Origin: Neoechinorhynchus agilis
Taxonomy: Eukaryota > Acanthocephala
Length of the DNA stretch: 64,000 bases
Assembly (NCBI GenBank): GCA_051530055.1
Contig: CM121343.1
Coordinates: 7,254,001-7,318,000 of the forward strand
Direction of reading: 5' to 3'
In this document: positions 22,901 to 35,290 of the stretch, piece after piece
How the letters are laid out: each line of letters begins with the position of its first letter
Numbering within the stretch: the first letter of the stretch is position 1
The notes under the pieces: generated by a model
Database searches by the model: none
What the model saw: the letters and a program-made list of their open reading frames with translations, nothing else
Told to the model about the DNA's origin: nothing
Made by a program: the position numbers and the translations under genes

Positions 22901-24950
22901 TCCAATCAATGATTTCTATTCCCTTTTTTTCTTCTTTTTTTATTAAGGAACCGACGTTAATCTCCTTTTTTGTCTTACAATAGTCGTCTTCTCGAGACTT
23001 TGATCAAATTGATCACCGATCGTTGCCTTGCTCTCCAATCAATGATTTCTATTCCCTTTTTTTCTTCTTTTTTATTAAGGAACCGACGTTAATCTCCTTT
23101 TTTGTCTTACAATAGTCGTCTTCTCGAGACTTTGATCAAATTGATCACCGATCGTTGCCTTGCTCTCCAATCAATGATTTCTATTCCCTTTTTTTCTTCT
23201 TTTTTATTAAGGAACCGACGTTAATCTCCTTTTTTGTCTTACAATAGTCGTCTTCTCGAGACTGATCAAATTGATCACCGATCGTTGCCTTGCTCTCCAA
23301 TCAATGATTTCTATTCCCTTTTTTTCTTCTTTTTTATTAAGGAACCGACGTTAATCTCCTTTTTTGTCTTACAATAGTCGTCTTCTCGAGACTTTGATCA
23401 AATTGATCACCGATCGTTGCCTTGCTCTCCAATCAATGATTTCTATTCCCTTTTTTTCTTCTTTTTTATTAAGGAACCGACGTTAATCTCCTTTTTTGTC
23501 TTACAATAGTCGTCTTCTCGAGACTGATCAAATTGATCACCGATCGTTGCCTTGCTCTCCAATCAATGATTTCTATTCCCTTTTTTTCTTCTTTTTTTAT
23601 TAAGGAACCGACGTTAATCTCCTTTTTTGTCTTACAATAGTCGTCTTCTCGAGACTTTGATCAAATTGATCACCGATCGTTGCCTTGCTCTCCAATCAAT
23701 GATTTCTATTCCCTTTTTTTCTTCTTTTTTTATTAAGGAACCGACGTTAATCTCCTTTTTTGTCTTACAATAGTCGTGTTCTCGAAATTTTGTTCAAATT
23801 GATCACCGATCGTTGCCTTGCTCTCCAATCAATATTCTTTCCAACAAAACCCCCCCCACATTTCTATTCCCCTTTTTATAAGGAACCACGTTATTTTTTT
23901 TGTCTTACAAAGTCTTCTCGAATTTGCAAATTGATCACGATCGTTCTCTCCAATCAATGATTTCTATTCCCTTTTTTCTTCTTTTTTTATTAAGGAACCG
24001 ACGTTAATCTCCTTTTTTGTCTTACAATAGTCGTCTTCTCGAGACTTTGATCAAATTGATCACCGATCGTTGCCTTGCTCTCCAATCAATGATTTCTATT
24101 CCCTTTTTTTCTTCTTTTTTTATTAAGGAACCGACGTTAATCTCCTTTTTTGTCTTACAATAGTCGTGTTCTCGAAATTTTGTTCAAATTGATCACCGAT
24201 CGTTGCCTTGCTCTCCAATCAATGATTTCTATTCCCTTTTTTTCTTCTTTTTTATTAAGGAACCGACGTTAATCTCCTTTTTTGTCTTACAATAGTCGTG
24301 TTCTCGAAATTTTGTTCAAATTGATCACCGATCGTTGCCTTGCTCTCCAATCAATGATTTCTATTCCCTTTTTTTCTTCTTTTTTTATTAAGGAACCGAC
24401 GTTAATCTCCTTTTTTGTCTTACAATAGTCGTCTTCTCGAGACTTTGTTCAAATTGATCACCGATCGTTGCCTTGCTCTCCAATCAATGATTTCTATTCC
24501 CTATTTTTCTTCTTTTTTTAAGGAACCGACGTTAATCTCCTTTTTTGTCTTACAAGAGTCGTCTTCTCGAGACTTTGATCAAATTGATCACCGTTCGTTG
24601 CCTTGCTCTCCAATCAATGATTTCTATTCCCTATTTTTCTTCTTTTTTTTAAGGAACCGACGTTAATCTCCTTTTTTGTCTTACAATAGTCGTGTTCTCG
24701 AAATTTTGTTCAAATTGATCACCGATCGTTGTTCCGCTCTCTTGTGATCTTTCACTAGAATCTTTTAACCTATCTCGCAATCAATAGTTTCTATTCTCTC
24801 TTCTGTTTTTTCTATTAAGGAAACTACGTTGATTTCCTTTTTTGTCTTATACGAGTCGTCTTCTCGAGACTTTGATCAAATTGATCACCGATCGTTGCTT
24901 TGCTCTCCTGCGATCTTTCACTAAAATCGATAACGAATCTCTCCCTTCTT
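19975..24950. repeat. Satellite-like array, ~132-bp unit, about 37 copies
   Basis: AAGGAACCGACGTTAATCTC recurs every 130-133 bp from about 19990 to 24680 (for example 20122, 20254, 20384). Each unit contains TTGATCAAATTGATCACC, overlapping near-palindromes rich in GATC, and a long pyrimidine tract (CCCTTTTTTTCTTC). Length changes come mostly from that tract and a small deletion in GAGACTTTGATC. Three unit subtypes are visible (GAGACTTTGATC, GAAACTTTGATC, GAAATTTTGTTC). The first and last copies are divergent, as expected at the edges of an array homogenised by unequal exchange. Confidence 0.95.
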
Positions 24951-24954
24951 TATT

Positions 24955-25600
24955 CAATAATTAAGGGACGTCGTTATTTTCATTTGTAAACACAAGTTTT
25001 GAATTTTTGTTCTTTTTTTTGTATATTGGGCGATGCTACTTCGAATGATTCACTGTGCTTTGTGTCTATCAACGCATGGTTCCGATTTCTCTCTATTACT
25101 AATTTCTCTCTCTTGCAGTTCATAGAAAAACTTTCGTTTTCTTTATGAACGATTTGAAGTTTATTGAAAAATATTCCTATAATCGTGCTTGATTTATTGA
25201 TCGAATTCTTCAAAACGGCTGAACGCACTTTGGATGATTGCCTTAGAATCCTGATTTTACAGCGCTTTTAAAGATCTTGATGATATTTGTATTAGCTGAT
25301 GCATTGAGGTTAATGCATTGTCCATCGTCTGACACGATCGATGGCGAAAATTAAAGCAAGTAAAATTTGTAACTTAACATATCGATCGTTGTTTCTAAAC
25401 AGTAGTTTTTTGCACGGAGTATTCGCCGTGCCAGCTCTCTTTTACTCTAAGGAAATCGTAAATTCGCTACCATGACTCTTGCTCGGGTTTGATCGTTTTC
25501 TGACAACTGATGCTTGTTGTACCAAGAAAAGATAGTTTTAAATTCAAAATTCTTTGGATTCCATCTTCGTGTAAAAGAGCTGCCCGTAAGTGGATAATAT
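24955..25600. other. Upstream region of the transporter gene, no gene seen
   Basis: No domain-bearing ORF. The stretch lies between the satellite and the transporter start and probably contains its promoter and 5' untranslated region. An acceptor-like TTCGCTATTATAG directly precedes the transporter ATG, so a 5' non-coding exon may lie here. Confidence 0.35.
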
Positions 25601-25617
25601 TTAGTTCGCTATTATAG

Positions 25618-27562
25618 ATGCCACAAGGAGCTACAAAGTCATCGACTATCCCGGACGGTGGATATGGCTGGGTTATCGTGTTCTCGTCATTCGTAAGTCC
25701 TATTATCCATCTACCGTCTTCATCTTAGAGATCAATAGATGTTGAGCTGGCTAGTTGACGGCATGCTTTACGCCTATGGAGTTATGAAAATCGCGCTTCA
25801 GGATGCTTTTCAGGCATCTGAAGTTTCAACAATGCTAGTGGGAAGCCTTTGCGTTGGTGTTTACATGTTACTTGGTATGGATACTTGCTAGTTTACTCAT
25901 GGCGATTACTGATGTAATATATTCAGGTCCGGTCTATTCAAAGCTTACGGAGCGTTTTGGATTTCGAAATTCGATTATCGGTGGCAGTATAGTAACTTCA
26001 TTTTTTATGATATTATCAACGATGGCTAACAGCATATACGTACTGATGATCACCTATGGAATAGGAGCTGGTATGGGCCCAATAAAAAGGTTCATACGAT
26101 TTATCACTAATTATTTTACAGGGTTTGGGTACGGTCTCGTTTATTTGGCATCCTTAGGGGTGTTAAACGTTTACTTCGATGAAAAACTGAACCTAGTTAT
26201 TGGTAGGTCCTCTTAGTGGTCACCGTTATTTGATTTTTGTTTAAAAAGGAATCGTGGCTTCCGGAACTGGAGTCGGAGTTCTTAGCTTTGGTGTTATATC
26301 TGGATATCTATTTGATCTATATGGCTGGCGAGGCGGATTGCTAGTACTAGCAGCCATAATGATGAACGGTGTAGTGTTTGGAGCTCTTATGCGTCCCTTG
26401 GATACCGAGGAACGCCACCCAACAGAAACCAAAATGTAAGTCATTTAGTTTCTATTTACTAATAAGACTATTTTTTCAACGAAGAACGAATGTAGACACT
26501 TTCACGTCTCTGCAGAAAGTGGATTACGTGAGTTGATTATATACCATATCCAGATCTCATTTTCGGTTCAAAATGTAATATTTTAGAAACCACTGCCAAC
26601 GGACGACCCATCAAAAGTGGTGATTGAAACGCCATGCGCGGTTGAACCCGTTCGAGCTTCAAAGCGAAACTGGTGGACTAATCTGAAAGCAAAGATCCGT
26701 TGTGATCTTATTTTAGACCCACCAATGCTTCTGCTGTGCCTAGGACAAGTGTTTGGCATGTTTGGCTATTATTTGATCGTTTTACTATTGGTGTCGGTGA
26801 CCGAAAGGGAAATTAAGGCAACTCCATTTCAGTCGAGAATGACAATGACCGTGTTTGGTGCATATAACTTTTCCGCCCTTGAGTTTTTTCACGATTTCCC
26901 GCCGTAGGAATCGCAAATACGATCGCTCGAGTAGTATTCGGATGGCTAGCTAACCAAAATGGAATGAGTGCGTTGCTTGTGAGCAATATAACATTAAGTA
27001 TATGTGCCCTCCTGGCATTTCTTTTTCTCTGGGTGACCACTTATGCTCATGTGATGATTTTCTCGTTGGCATTCGGCATATTTTCAGGTATCCGTTTTTT
27101 GATCAAATACAACTTTAATATCCAAACCCCATTTCAGCACCCTACGTTGGTCTAACGATCAGCTGTCTAAAGGAAATTCTGCGAAAGGATGACATTGTAC
27201 GACGGACTGGTTGGCTTATGATTTCTAATGGGCTTCGATTAAAAATATTATAAGCCGATCAGCGATATTGGCTGGATCTAGCGACGGGAGCGCCCAAGAT
27301 GACTATGTAGCTGGTATCGGGATTTTATTCCTTTTCAGGGGAGTAAGCTGTGTAGTTGGACCTACATCAGGCGGTAGCTGCGTACTTTGGCCTTTTAATT
27401 TATCGATTTCTAAAAATAGGTTATCTCACTGATGCTACTGGATCTTACAGACTGTCCTTCATGGTCGGAGCATGTGGATTACTAGTAGCTGCGATTCTTC
27501 AAATATTGATTCCAGTTTACCAGAGATTTAAAAAATCGAAGACATCCGTCATTGCTCAATAA
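25618..27562 (+). CDS. Monocarboxylate transporter-like protein (SLC16 family)
   Basis: Major-facilitator proton-linked or facilitative carrier of monocarboxylates or related solutes across the plasma membrane. Eleven exons with fully consistent phases encode 480 residues: 25618-25692, 25739-25874, 25927-26070, 26122-26202, 26249-26435, 26485-26527, 26587-26857, 26908-27087, 27138-27209, 27263-27373, 27420-27562. The family signature IPDGGYGWVIV is at residues 11-21, then VDGMLYAYGV and GFGYGLVYLAS in TM1 and TM4. WRGGLLVLAA follows, then a long cytoplasmic loop, GIANTIARVVFGWLA, and GGYLTDATGSYRLSF in TM11. Introns are 46-59 nt. The 51-nt intron 3 is in frame and stop-free, so retention would insert 17 residues in TM4. 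AATAAA overlaps the stop codon. Substrate cannot be read from the sequence. Confidence 0.93.
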
Positions 27563-28158
27563 ATATTTCTTGAGATCGGTTAAGAACCAGGTCGCTGAAA
27601 TTTTGACCTCATTGCCAATTCTTAACATTGTTCGACACTGGCGAATGATTTAGATATACTGAGCAAATGGTCGATTTTGAATTTGGTGTTGAATTGTTTT
27701 TTTTGTCTGTGTTTGAACACGAGTTTTATCTTTTTTTGCATTTCAAAGGATACAAAATCATTACGAGAGCGTGTACAACTCAGCATAAAATTAATTAAAT
27801 CACCTAGGACAATGTTTATGCGATTAGCTTCTTTTTATTAGAGTATTTGTCATTCGATAAAAGCACAATAGACACACGCAGCGGATTGCCGAGTCCTTGT
27901 CAACGCGGGTTCCGAAAACATACGAATTACTTGTAGCAATGTCATTATCCCTTCCACTAGCTATCTTTGTTTTTCTATATCTTACGCCAGTTATATTCGT
28001 ATACTGCATACTTATTACTACTACCTTTTCCTAGATTCCGTTTGCGCCCACAAATCTTTGGTTTCGTGATATCTTTATACACCACCAACCTCGAGCCTAC
28101 CTGACATTTCCTTCTCGTACAGGATCACGCAGCCAACACAAAGAATTTCGACACTAAA

Positions 28159-28581
28159 ATGGTCAATCTACGAACTTCAATCATTCTAACGAACATCTTT
28201 GAACTGTGCCTCTTGCTCACTGCATTTGTTCAGATTCAATCATGTGCGCTCGACTCGATCGCTGCATCGGTGCTTGTTTCGACAATCTATAAGCTGGCCG
28301 CAGTCACGCTTACGGTACTCGTGGCCTTCATATTGATCGAACAAGTGTTCTTTATGGATATGACTAATCAACCGTCCAATCGCTTACGTATTGCGGTTGC
28401 TTTTATCGCGAGTTTATTATTCCTATCTCTCGGAATTGTGATTTCGATCAGAGCTCATGGAATGCGCGGAGGCGAGAAACCCAGAACCAACACGATATTA
28501 GCAGCTATCCTTTCGTTCTTTACTGGAGTAGCGTTCCTTGCTGAATCTGCATTCAGAAATAAAAGGAACAAGGCAATTTGA
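28159..28581 (+). CDS. Small four-helix membrane protein
   Basis: An intronless frame of 140 residues begins at ATG 28159. It has four hydrophobic stretches at about residues 8-28, 40-63, 78-98 and 110-128. The spacing (short loops, a charged loop GMRGGEKPR between helices 3 and 4, a basic C-terminus NKRNK) resembles MARVEL- or claudin-like tet-raspan topologies, but no diagnostic motif is seen. AATAAA signals at about 28641 and 28667 follow. It is on the same strand as the transporter, about 600 bp downstream. Function unknown. Confidence 0.65.
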   Translation: MVNLRTSIILTNIFELCLLLTAFVQIQSCALDSIAASVLVSTIYKLAAVTLTVLVAFILIEQVFFMDMTNQPSNRLRIAVAFIASLLFLSLGIVISIRAHGMRGGEKPRTNTILAAILSFFTGVAFLAESAFRNKRNKAI

Positions 28582-28689
28582 AAATTAGAATGATTTGATG
28601 TTGTTTAGATCAAAGCGCTGATTTGGTCGCATCAATAATTCGCTAATAAAGCGTAGTTTATCTAATCAATAAAAAAAGAATCTTAGGGG

Positions 28690-29670
28690 AGGTCTACCGT
28701 TAACGTTGTTATAGAACGTTCCGTCTAACCAGGAGTGTTGTTTTTTAAAAAAATTGAATCCAATCCAACATTTCAGTCCTTCGCATTTTACCACATTTAT
28801 TGGCGAGATTGCATTGAGCGCTAAATATCAAACAATCCACTAAGCAACTTTGTATAATTCCGGAATAAGGAATGTGACTCTTTTTGTCATTCTCAAATTT
28901 TTGTATCAGCTATTAGCCATGAAACGGACTTATTACTATTCAGAGTACTGACATTGCTTTTTCATCCATCGCGCACTTTATTATGCAGGAAATTAATAAC
29001 AAAATTAAAAATATAATCTTGATTAAACGCACTTCAATCTAAAATAATTTTATTAACAACCATGGAATGCACTTACTAGTTAATAAATACTCAAGGTGAG
29101 ACAAAAATCTTAAAAGGGAACGATGATTACTTTTAATTACAATGCTAAAAGTGGAATTTTTGAACTTCTTAATAGAAATCAGTCATTCAGAACTTATCTT
29201 ACGCCGATATCGATGATACACAAATGAATGAACTTTTAAAATTCGATAATTTGTGGATATTGCGCTTCGATAATATTTGTCGATTTCGTAATGCAAATGT
29301 TGCGGAAGTTTAAATTATCAAAAATCGTGGTTAAAATTATATTATTGTTTATCTGAAAGGCGGATTTGTAAACATTTGACTAATAAATGCTTAAAATCTA
29401 CAATTTGATTTTTGTTCAAGATTTCGGCATGGAAAAAGTCCATCGTCTTCCCGGTAACGCTAATTCGAAATTCTATTGGAATCATTTCGTTAATGCACTA
29501 ATAAGTTTCAGTGCATCCATCAATGATGAGAAATAAGCTGGAGTTTAAGGAGTTCCACAAATGTAAAACTTTTTTAAGTATAACACATCGAAAGGTAATC
29601 GACGAAGTAATGATTAAAGAGGTTTTTTCGACGAGTATTGAAAATGTCCAAGAATTCCAATTCAAAGAGA
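28690..29670. other. AT-rich intergenic stretch, no gene seen
   Basis: No protein-like ORF or tandem structure. The region separates the four-helix gene (+) from the convergent GPCR gene (-). A 69-codon plus-strand ORF at 29511 overlaps the GPCR end and is not supported. Confidence 0.4.
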
Positions 29671-29675
29671 CTGCT

Positions 29676-30834
29676 TTATTTGAGGAAGGGGATCATTTTG
29701 AGGACCTCACTACGGAATAGTTTTCCACTAGTGCAGTAAAGATGGAAGTTTAGTGAGAAAGATCCAAAGTACCACAATCTGAGCATATCTAGGAACCAGT
29801 TATACGTCCAAGGTTTCAGTGGTTTTCCGCTTAGTTTCATGATTAACATAGTGAACAACATTGCGTTATAGGGAGCATTTAAAAGTAGAAATGCGCTCGA
29901 TCTTAGCAATAACATATAAGTAATTCTAGGTTGCCGATACCTAACGACTTTCTTAGCAGCAATAAGAACACCTTGTTTTGTTGATTCCATATGAACATAA
30001 GACTTTTTCATTCGTCTAAGATCCTTTGACTTGGATCCTTTCAAAATCTTACATATTGAGGCGTTCATAAATGTTATTAGTCCACAAGGTAGCACAAATG
30101 TGAATAGACTATCGATTACGAGTAAAACTGCAAGTGCTACATGGTGATCGTTTCTGTGTACGGCAGTTTTTATTGATATTATCCAATCTTTTGTTGTTTC
30201 AACTCCTTCAACGCATCTTCCATTTTCGACGTGAGTAAACCAAAAAGCAAACGAATAGAACACAAGTCCAAACATGGTGCAGGCCATTATAATGTGAAAG
30301 TCAAATCGATTGCTGGCCCACCATCGTTTAACGGCATAAGTTAACGGGAAGTTGGATACAATGAAAAGTCGGGTTGTAAAAATCGTGGTGTAAATTTCCT
30401 TGGCTTAAAAAAAGGTTGATTTAAAAACCCAGGAACTATGCTGCTGATAGGAAACTACTAACGTGAGTTATATACACGGAAACGGAACATACGACAGGTT
30501 TAATGATCCATTTTGATGTTTGCCGGTGAGCATCGTACCACGCCATTGATAGAGTCAATAAAAATACGAGATCACTACAGCATAGAGATATAATAAAGAG
30601 TCTTAGCCGGACATGGCGCATTGATTTCCTGCTCATTATCATCACTGTCAGTAGGTTTCCAATACATCCAACCACGATTACGATCAAGACGTAGTAGTAA
30701 CTGATCGGTGCGCTGATGTAATTAAATTGAAGGTGGCTTTTTCCATTGCTCCATGGTCTTTTCGTTACTGGATTATGGATCGCATTGAGGTCAACAGCAT
30801 TTGAGGAGGAGGAGGAGAAGATTAATGCCAACAT
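29676..30834 (-). CDS. Rhodopsin-class GPCR, peptide-receptor type
   Basis: Seven-helix receptor, probably for a small neuropeptide and signalling through G proteins at the plasma membrane. The first exon (30834 to about 30440) gives a short N-terminus, TM1 with GCIGNLLTVMIMSRK (conserved GN), TM2 with SLCCSDLVFLL, and the TM3 cysteine in VVCSVSVYITHVSSF. The second (about 30408-29676) gives the end of TM3 (FTTRLFIVSNFPL), TM4, TM5 (LLVIDSLFTFVLPCGLITF), a basic loop, TM6 (LLRSSAFLLLNAPYN) and TM7 (GSFSLNFHLYC). TM7 has SLNFHLY rather than NPxxY, and the D/ERY motif is altered, as in invertebrate FMRFamide/myosuppressin-like receptor groups. No canonical GT-AG pair joins the two frames in phase, so the junction is unresolved. 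Confidence 0.8.
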
Positions 30835-30904
30835 TGCGTTTCGCTCGTTTTCGGTTCAGTTTGAATTTAGAAGGTTCCTAAAATGGATGTAGTTCAGTGT
30901 TTGA

Positions 30905-31080
30905 ATATTGAACTGTTCATATTGGTTGTTTTTTGGCACGTAGAAAAATTGAAATGACTTTTTTTTAAATCTCCGATTGGTTTCGGAGGCACACAATCTT
31001 GTACGCCTTTTTAGACAAGGTAAATCATTTCAATTTCTTCGCCATAAAACAATCATGTAGTTCAGTGTCAAAAGAGAATT
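30905..31080. repeat. Foldback element, family A
   Basis: GGCACGTAGAAAAATTGAAA near 30936 is mirrored imperfectly by TTTCAATTTCTTCGCC near 31035, with GAACTGTTCAT just outside. It lies upstream of the minus-strand GPCR start. Confidence 0.6.
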
Positions 31081-31429
31081 CTCATTAAATGACAATTCAG
31101 CCTCTCTATACTCCAACCAAATTGAAGAGAGTGGCTTTAAGGTCCATAATAAGTTTTCATTTTTGGTCGTCAAGTAAGTTTGACGGAAATATAAAGCGAT
31201 TGTGTGTATATGTGAGATGATTGCTCTTCCAACCGAATTTACAAAAGCCCATGGTTGTCATGAATGTAAAACATTGAGTAACGGATAAAGGGAAATTCTA
31301 ACTAGGAAACGCTTCGGTTCACATATTAACGAAAAATTGCGACTCAATAGATGCGAATGATAGTCTAAAGGAAATCAGCTAAAAGTACTTTCTATATTGA
31401 GAATTGCATTCGGATGGTTAGATTGTTAT

Positions 31430-31637
31430 TTAGGTCGCCTGTGTCGGCAACACTCGAGGAAGATCGTTAAAGACGAATATATTTCGACTGATTAAATCAG
31501 TCATTGTCAATTCAAGGAGAAAATTCAAGTAGCTTTCCTCTGCTAACAATTGAATTGACAATGACTAGGATTCAATCAGTCGACGTATATACATTCGTCT
31601 TTAACGACCTGTCTCGGGTGTCGACAAGCGACCTAAA
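31430..31637. repeat. Foldback element with ~80-bp arms
   Basis: TAGGTCGCCTGTGTCGGCAA at about 31432 is mirrored by TCTCGGGTGTCGACAAGCGACCTA ending near 31637. Inner arms TTAAAGACGAATATATTTCG and the complement ATTCGTCTTTAACG continue the pairing up to CATTGTCAATTCAA. The palindrome is about 205 bp with a ~35-bp loop. It has no coding content. Confidence 0.8.
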
Positions 31638-31639
31638 TT

Positions 31640-33920
31640 ACAACAAAAGTACTTTCATTACAAAAATTTGACAACTAATCCATTTAGGAGAAAGTCGCAC
31701 TTACGTCGAGACATTGAATTTTCATTTATCACTGCGTGTGGGCACCAGAGGTACTCCTAAAATGATATCTAATATTTCTGAAGGTTAAATATCGCCCCCC
31801 CCGTGAATATTGTTAACATTAATATTGTGAATTTGTCAGAGTAAAGGAGAATGAAGTAGTTCTGCATTTTAATAGAAGCTTGAAGCAGTGTTAATGCAGA
31901 ATGTTAGATTTTTAGCTTGCAATGCAAATATCGTCTTGCTTTAGCGGTAATTCAAGCCTTGAGATTCTAATGGAAGACATTTGCTTAAAACATAATTGGC
32001 ACGTCCATCAACTACAAATTAAAAATCTGCTTTAAAATAAGGAATAGTAATAAGACAATTTTTTTCTGCGATACCTGTCGACACCAGTCTCGAACGTATT
32101 GGCAAAAAAAATCGAAATTTCGAAACAAAACAAGAATTGACATCGAGAGGCTTTACGACTTTCATTAACTCGATTTTGATGATTTTATAGAACAAGAAAA
32201 ATTGCTGAGCATCAACTGTGTGAAACAATGGGCAAGAAAAGCAACAGCGAATTTTATAACGGCTAGCAGACTAAGTAAAATAGGCTAAATTTTGAGGGTA
32301 CCCGATAGTAGCCATCATTAAAAACTATTTGAAAGAACTTAAAGAATTTCTCTGATTCATTGTTCGCCAGAAACCCATGCCTTCACCATTGTTATCTACT
32401 GCTGAAAGGGGGAAGTCATTGATAAGCCCCGCCTCCTCGGGAGGTATCCAAATATCTGGAGGGATTCGTGTAAAACTCATTACCGTATGGTTAATGGTTT
32501 AAGTAATTCAATCACTTTCCTGATCCGAGATATCGGTAGGCTGTGTGGCTAAGGAAAATTTTTCAGTCGTGGGAAAGGACTCACTTCAGCACAGAATTAA
32601 TGCAACCAGATAGTCAGACTTAATAAAAAGATAAAAATAATATAAAAATTCAAAATGAAAAGCGTAAACAGGTTCGCAGAAGGATGCTTTTAATTTAAAC
32701 ATCGATATCTGAACTCTGTGAATTGATGTTTCTTTTAATTGTTCAATAATGAAATCAATTAACGTTCGAGGATATAATCAAAAATTGTTATCTCAATAAT
32801 ATCCATCTAAATTAGAACCTTGACATCTATCACAAGGGCGATGGAGTGTGACATTCTCCGTAAAGACGATTTTCCTAATGAATGCATTTACTTCCCAACG
32901 TGAAATGGCAAAACTATGATAGACCTTCAATCCGTTACTAAGATTAAAAGATAAAAATAATACACCAGGACGATCGTATTTATCAGATTCCGCCTCATGT
33001 GTCGGAAACTACAAAATAAAGATCGGTATCCTTCAAGCATCCGGAAACAAATAACAAACTGTTTTGGGAGAAAATCTTTTGAACTTTAAACTTCTCTATA
33101 ATATCGTTCTAAATTATCTATTTTTCCATTGGTATCTCCTCAAATTTTGCGACAGATTGCAATAATAACACGTTTTATTGTTCAAAATAAAAAGGTGCCA
33201 TGTACCTGTGAGTCTTCATGGAGACTCGAATCAAATGATAGGTTAAATGAATGTGGCTGTTGACTTTTTGGAGTGGATTACGGGTACCGTCGGGTTGGAA
33301 AGTGGCTATTCACGTCGAGGAGAGTTTGCTAGTTTAGGATAAGTAATTTTCGTTCTCTTATTGTGAAACTTAAGCGTTGTATTCGAACAATATTCGTTTG
33401 GATGCGACAGTAAAAGTTATTTTAAGAGTAAATAAACATTTGGACGCTGTCTAAATTAAATAATTCCCATGAATCTTGATCCTGCTATGCATTAGTGATC
33501 ATCAAATCATTAATAACTTTCATCGTGTCTCAGTCGCATCTCAAAAAAGCAATCCATAAATAATCATTTTTAAACTCGACAAAAGCTTGAAATCTTACTT
33601 TAAGGCCGTGCTTTAAGTCTTGCTTCCAGACATTAAAAACGTAATATTTTTGATGCATCTTAAGATATTAAAGATTGAACTTGTGAAGTGCTCAAAATCG
33701 ATTGTTAATAATACCTACTTTTTTCGACTGAATATTATAAAAATTGACCGATTTCCTTTAAATCCCGATGCTCCCTAAAATTATCAGCCGTGGAAAAGGC
33801 AACACTTCAGCTAGACTTAAAAAGAAAAAATAAATAGTTATGTTGGAAAGTCTAAAGAATCAGTTCCTCGATTGCTTACAAAAAACAATGTTCGGTTAAA
33901 AAGTCAAGATCGTATTGTCT
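31640..33920. other. Repeat-rich intergenic stretch
   Basis: No gene recognised. 32360-32600 carries one half of the family that forms the large palindrome at 41396-41800 (shared GAGGTATC...GGAGGGATTC and GATATCGGTAGGCTGTG). 33770-33810 repeats ATTATCAGCCGTGGAAAAGG, related to the window start. Confidence 0.5.
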
Positions 33921-33929
33921 ATCCTTCAT

Positions 33930-35290
33930 GATAACACTCGGGTGAAAAGTAATCCTCTTACACCCCGAGAATCAGTTTTATTTCGTAATATTTCGTGGGC
34001 CAAACCTTTTCAAACATTGTCATCTGAAAAAAACCGAAACATAGATTGCATTAGCCTATTTCCGATTGCTCTGCATGGCTCGGGCTCGCAGGGTTGCCAT
34101 TCCCGTGGACCGGGGCGCTTCATGATAACATTCGGGTGACAAGTAATCCTCTTGTGGCGATTCACACCCCGAGAATCAGTTTTATTTTGTAATATTTCGT
34201 GGGCCAAACCTTTTCAAACATTTTCATCTGAAAAAAACCGAAACATAGATTGCATTAGCCTATTTCCGATTGCTCTGCATGGCTCGAGCTCGCAGGGTTG
34301 CCATTCCCGTGGACCGGGGCGCTTCATGATAACATTCGGGTGACAAGTAATCCTCTTGTGGCGATTCACACCCCGAGAATCAGTTTTATTTTGTAATATT
34401 TCGTGGGCCAAACCTTTTCAAACATTTTCATCTGAAAAAAACCGAAACATAGATTGCATTAGCCTATTTCCGATTGCTCTGCATGGCTCGAGCTCGCAGG
34501 GTTGCCGTTCCCGTGGACCGGGGCGCTTCATGTTAACATTCGGGTGACAAGTAATCCTCTTGTGGCGATTCACACCCTTCGTGGGCCAAACCTTTTCAAA
34601 CATTGTCATCTGAAAACCCGAAACATAGATTGCATTAGCCTATTTCCGATTGCTCTGCATGGCTCGGGCTCGCAGGGTTGCCATTCCCGTGGACCGGGGC
34701 GCTTCATGATAACATTCGGGTGACAAGTAATCCTCTTGTGGCGATTCACACCCCGAGAATCAGTTTTATTTTGTAATATTTCGTGGGCAAACCTTTTCAA
34801 ACATTTTCATCTGAAAAAAACCGAAACATAGATTGCATTAGCCTATTTCCGATTGCTCTGCATGGCTCGAGCTCGCAGGGTTGCCGTTCCCGTGGACCGG
34901 GGCGCTTCATGATAACATTCGGGTGACAAGTAATCCTCTTGTGGCGATTCACACCCTTCGTGGGCCAAACCTTTTCAAACATTGTCATCTGAAAACCCGA
35001 AACATAGATTGCATTAGCCTATTTCCGATTGCTCTGCATGGCTCGGGCTCGCAGGGTTGCCATTCCCGTGGACCGGGGCGCTTCATGATAACATTCGGGT
35101 GACAAGTAATCCTCTTGTGGCGATTCACACCTCGAGAATCAGTTTTATTTTGTAATATTTCGTGGGCCAAACCTTTTCAAACATTGCCATCTGAAAAACC
35201 GAAACATAGATTGCATTAGCCTATTTCCGATTGCTCTGTATGGCTCGGGATCGCGGGGTTGCCATTCCCGTGCCTCGGAGTGTGAATCAC
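33930..35290. repeat. Tandem array, 190-204-bp unit, about 7 copies
   Basis: CGAAACATAGATTGCATTAG recurs near 34035, 34240, 34444, 34620, 34824, 35000 and 35204. Units alternate between a full ~204-bp form and a ~176-190-bp form lacking GAGAATCAGTTTTATTTTG. They contain a GC-richer block (GGTTGCCATTCCCGTGGACC). Several short ORFs on both strands arise because the unit lacks stops in some frames; they are repeated copies, not genes. Confidence 0.92.

Noticed and set aside
19969-24666. ORFs starting MSYNSR and similar
   Set aside because: They fall inside the 132-bp satellite and end in the pyrimidine tract; repeat artefacts.
34010-34040. CTGAAAAAAACCGAAAC in the ~200-bp array as a hammerhead
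   Set aside because: The CUGANGA box is absent (CTGAAAA) and there is no stem II between the boxes.
33915-35170. A ladder of 60-75-codon ORFs on both strands
   Set aside because: They are the same frames repeated in each unit of the ~200-bp tandem array.
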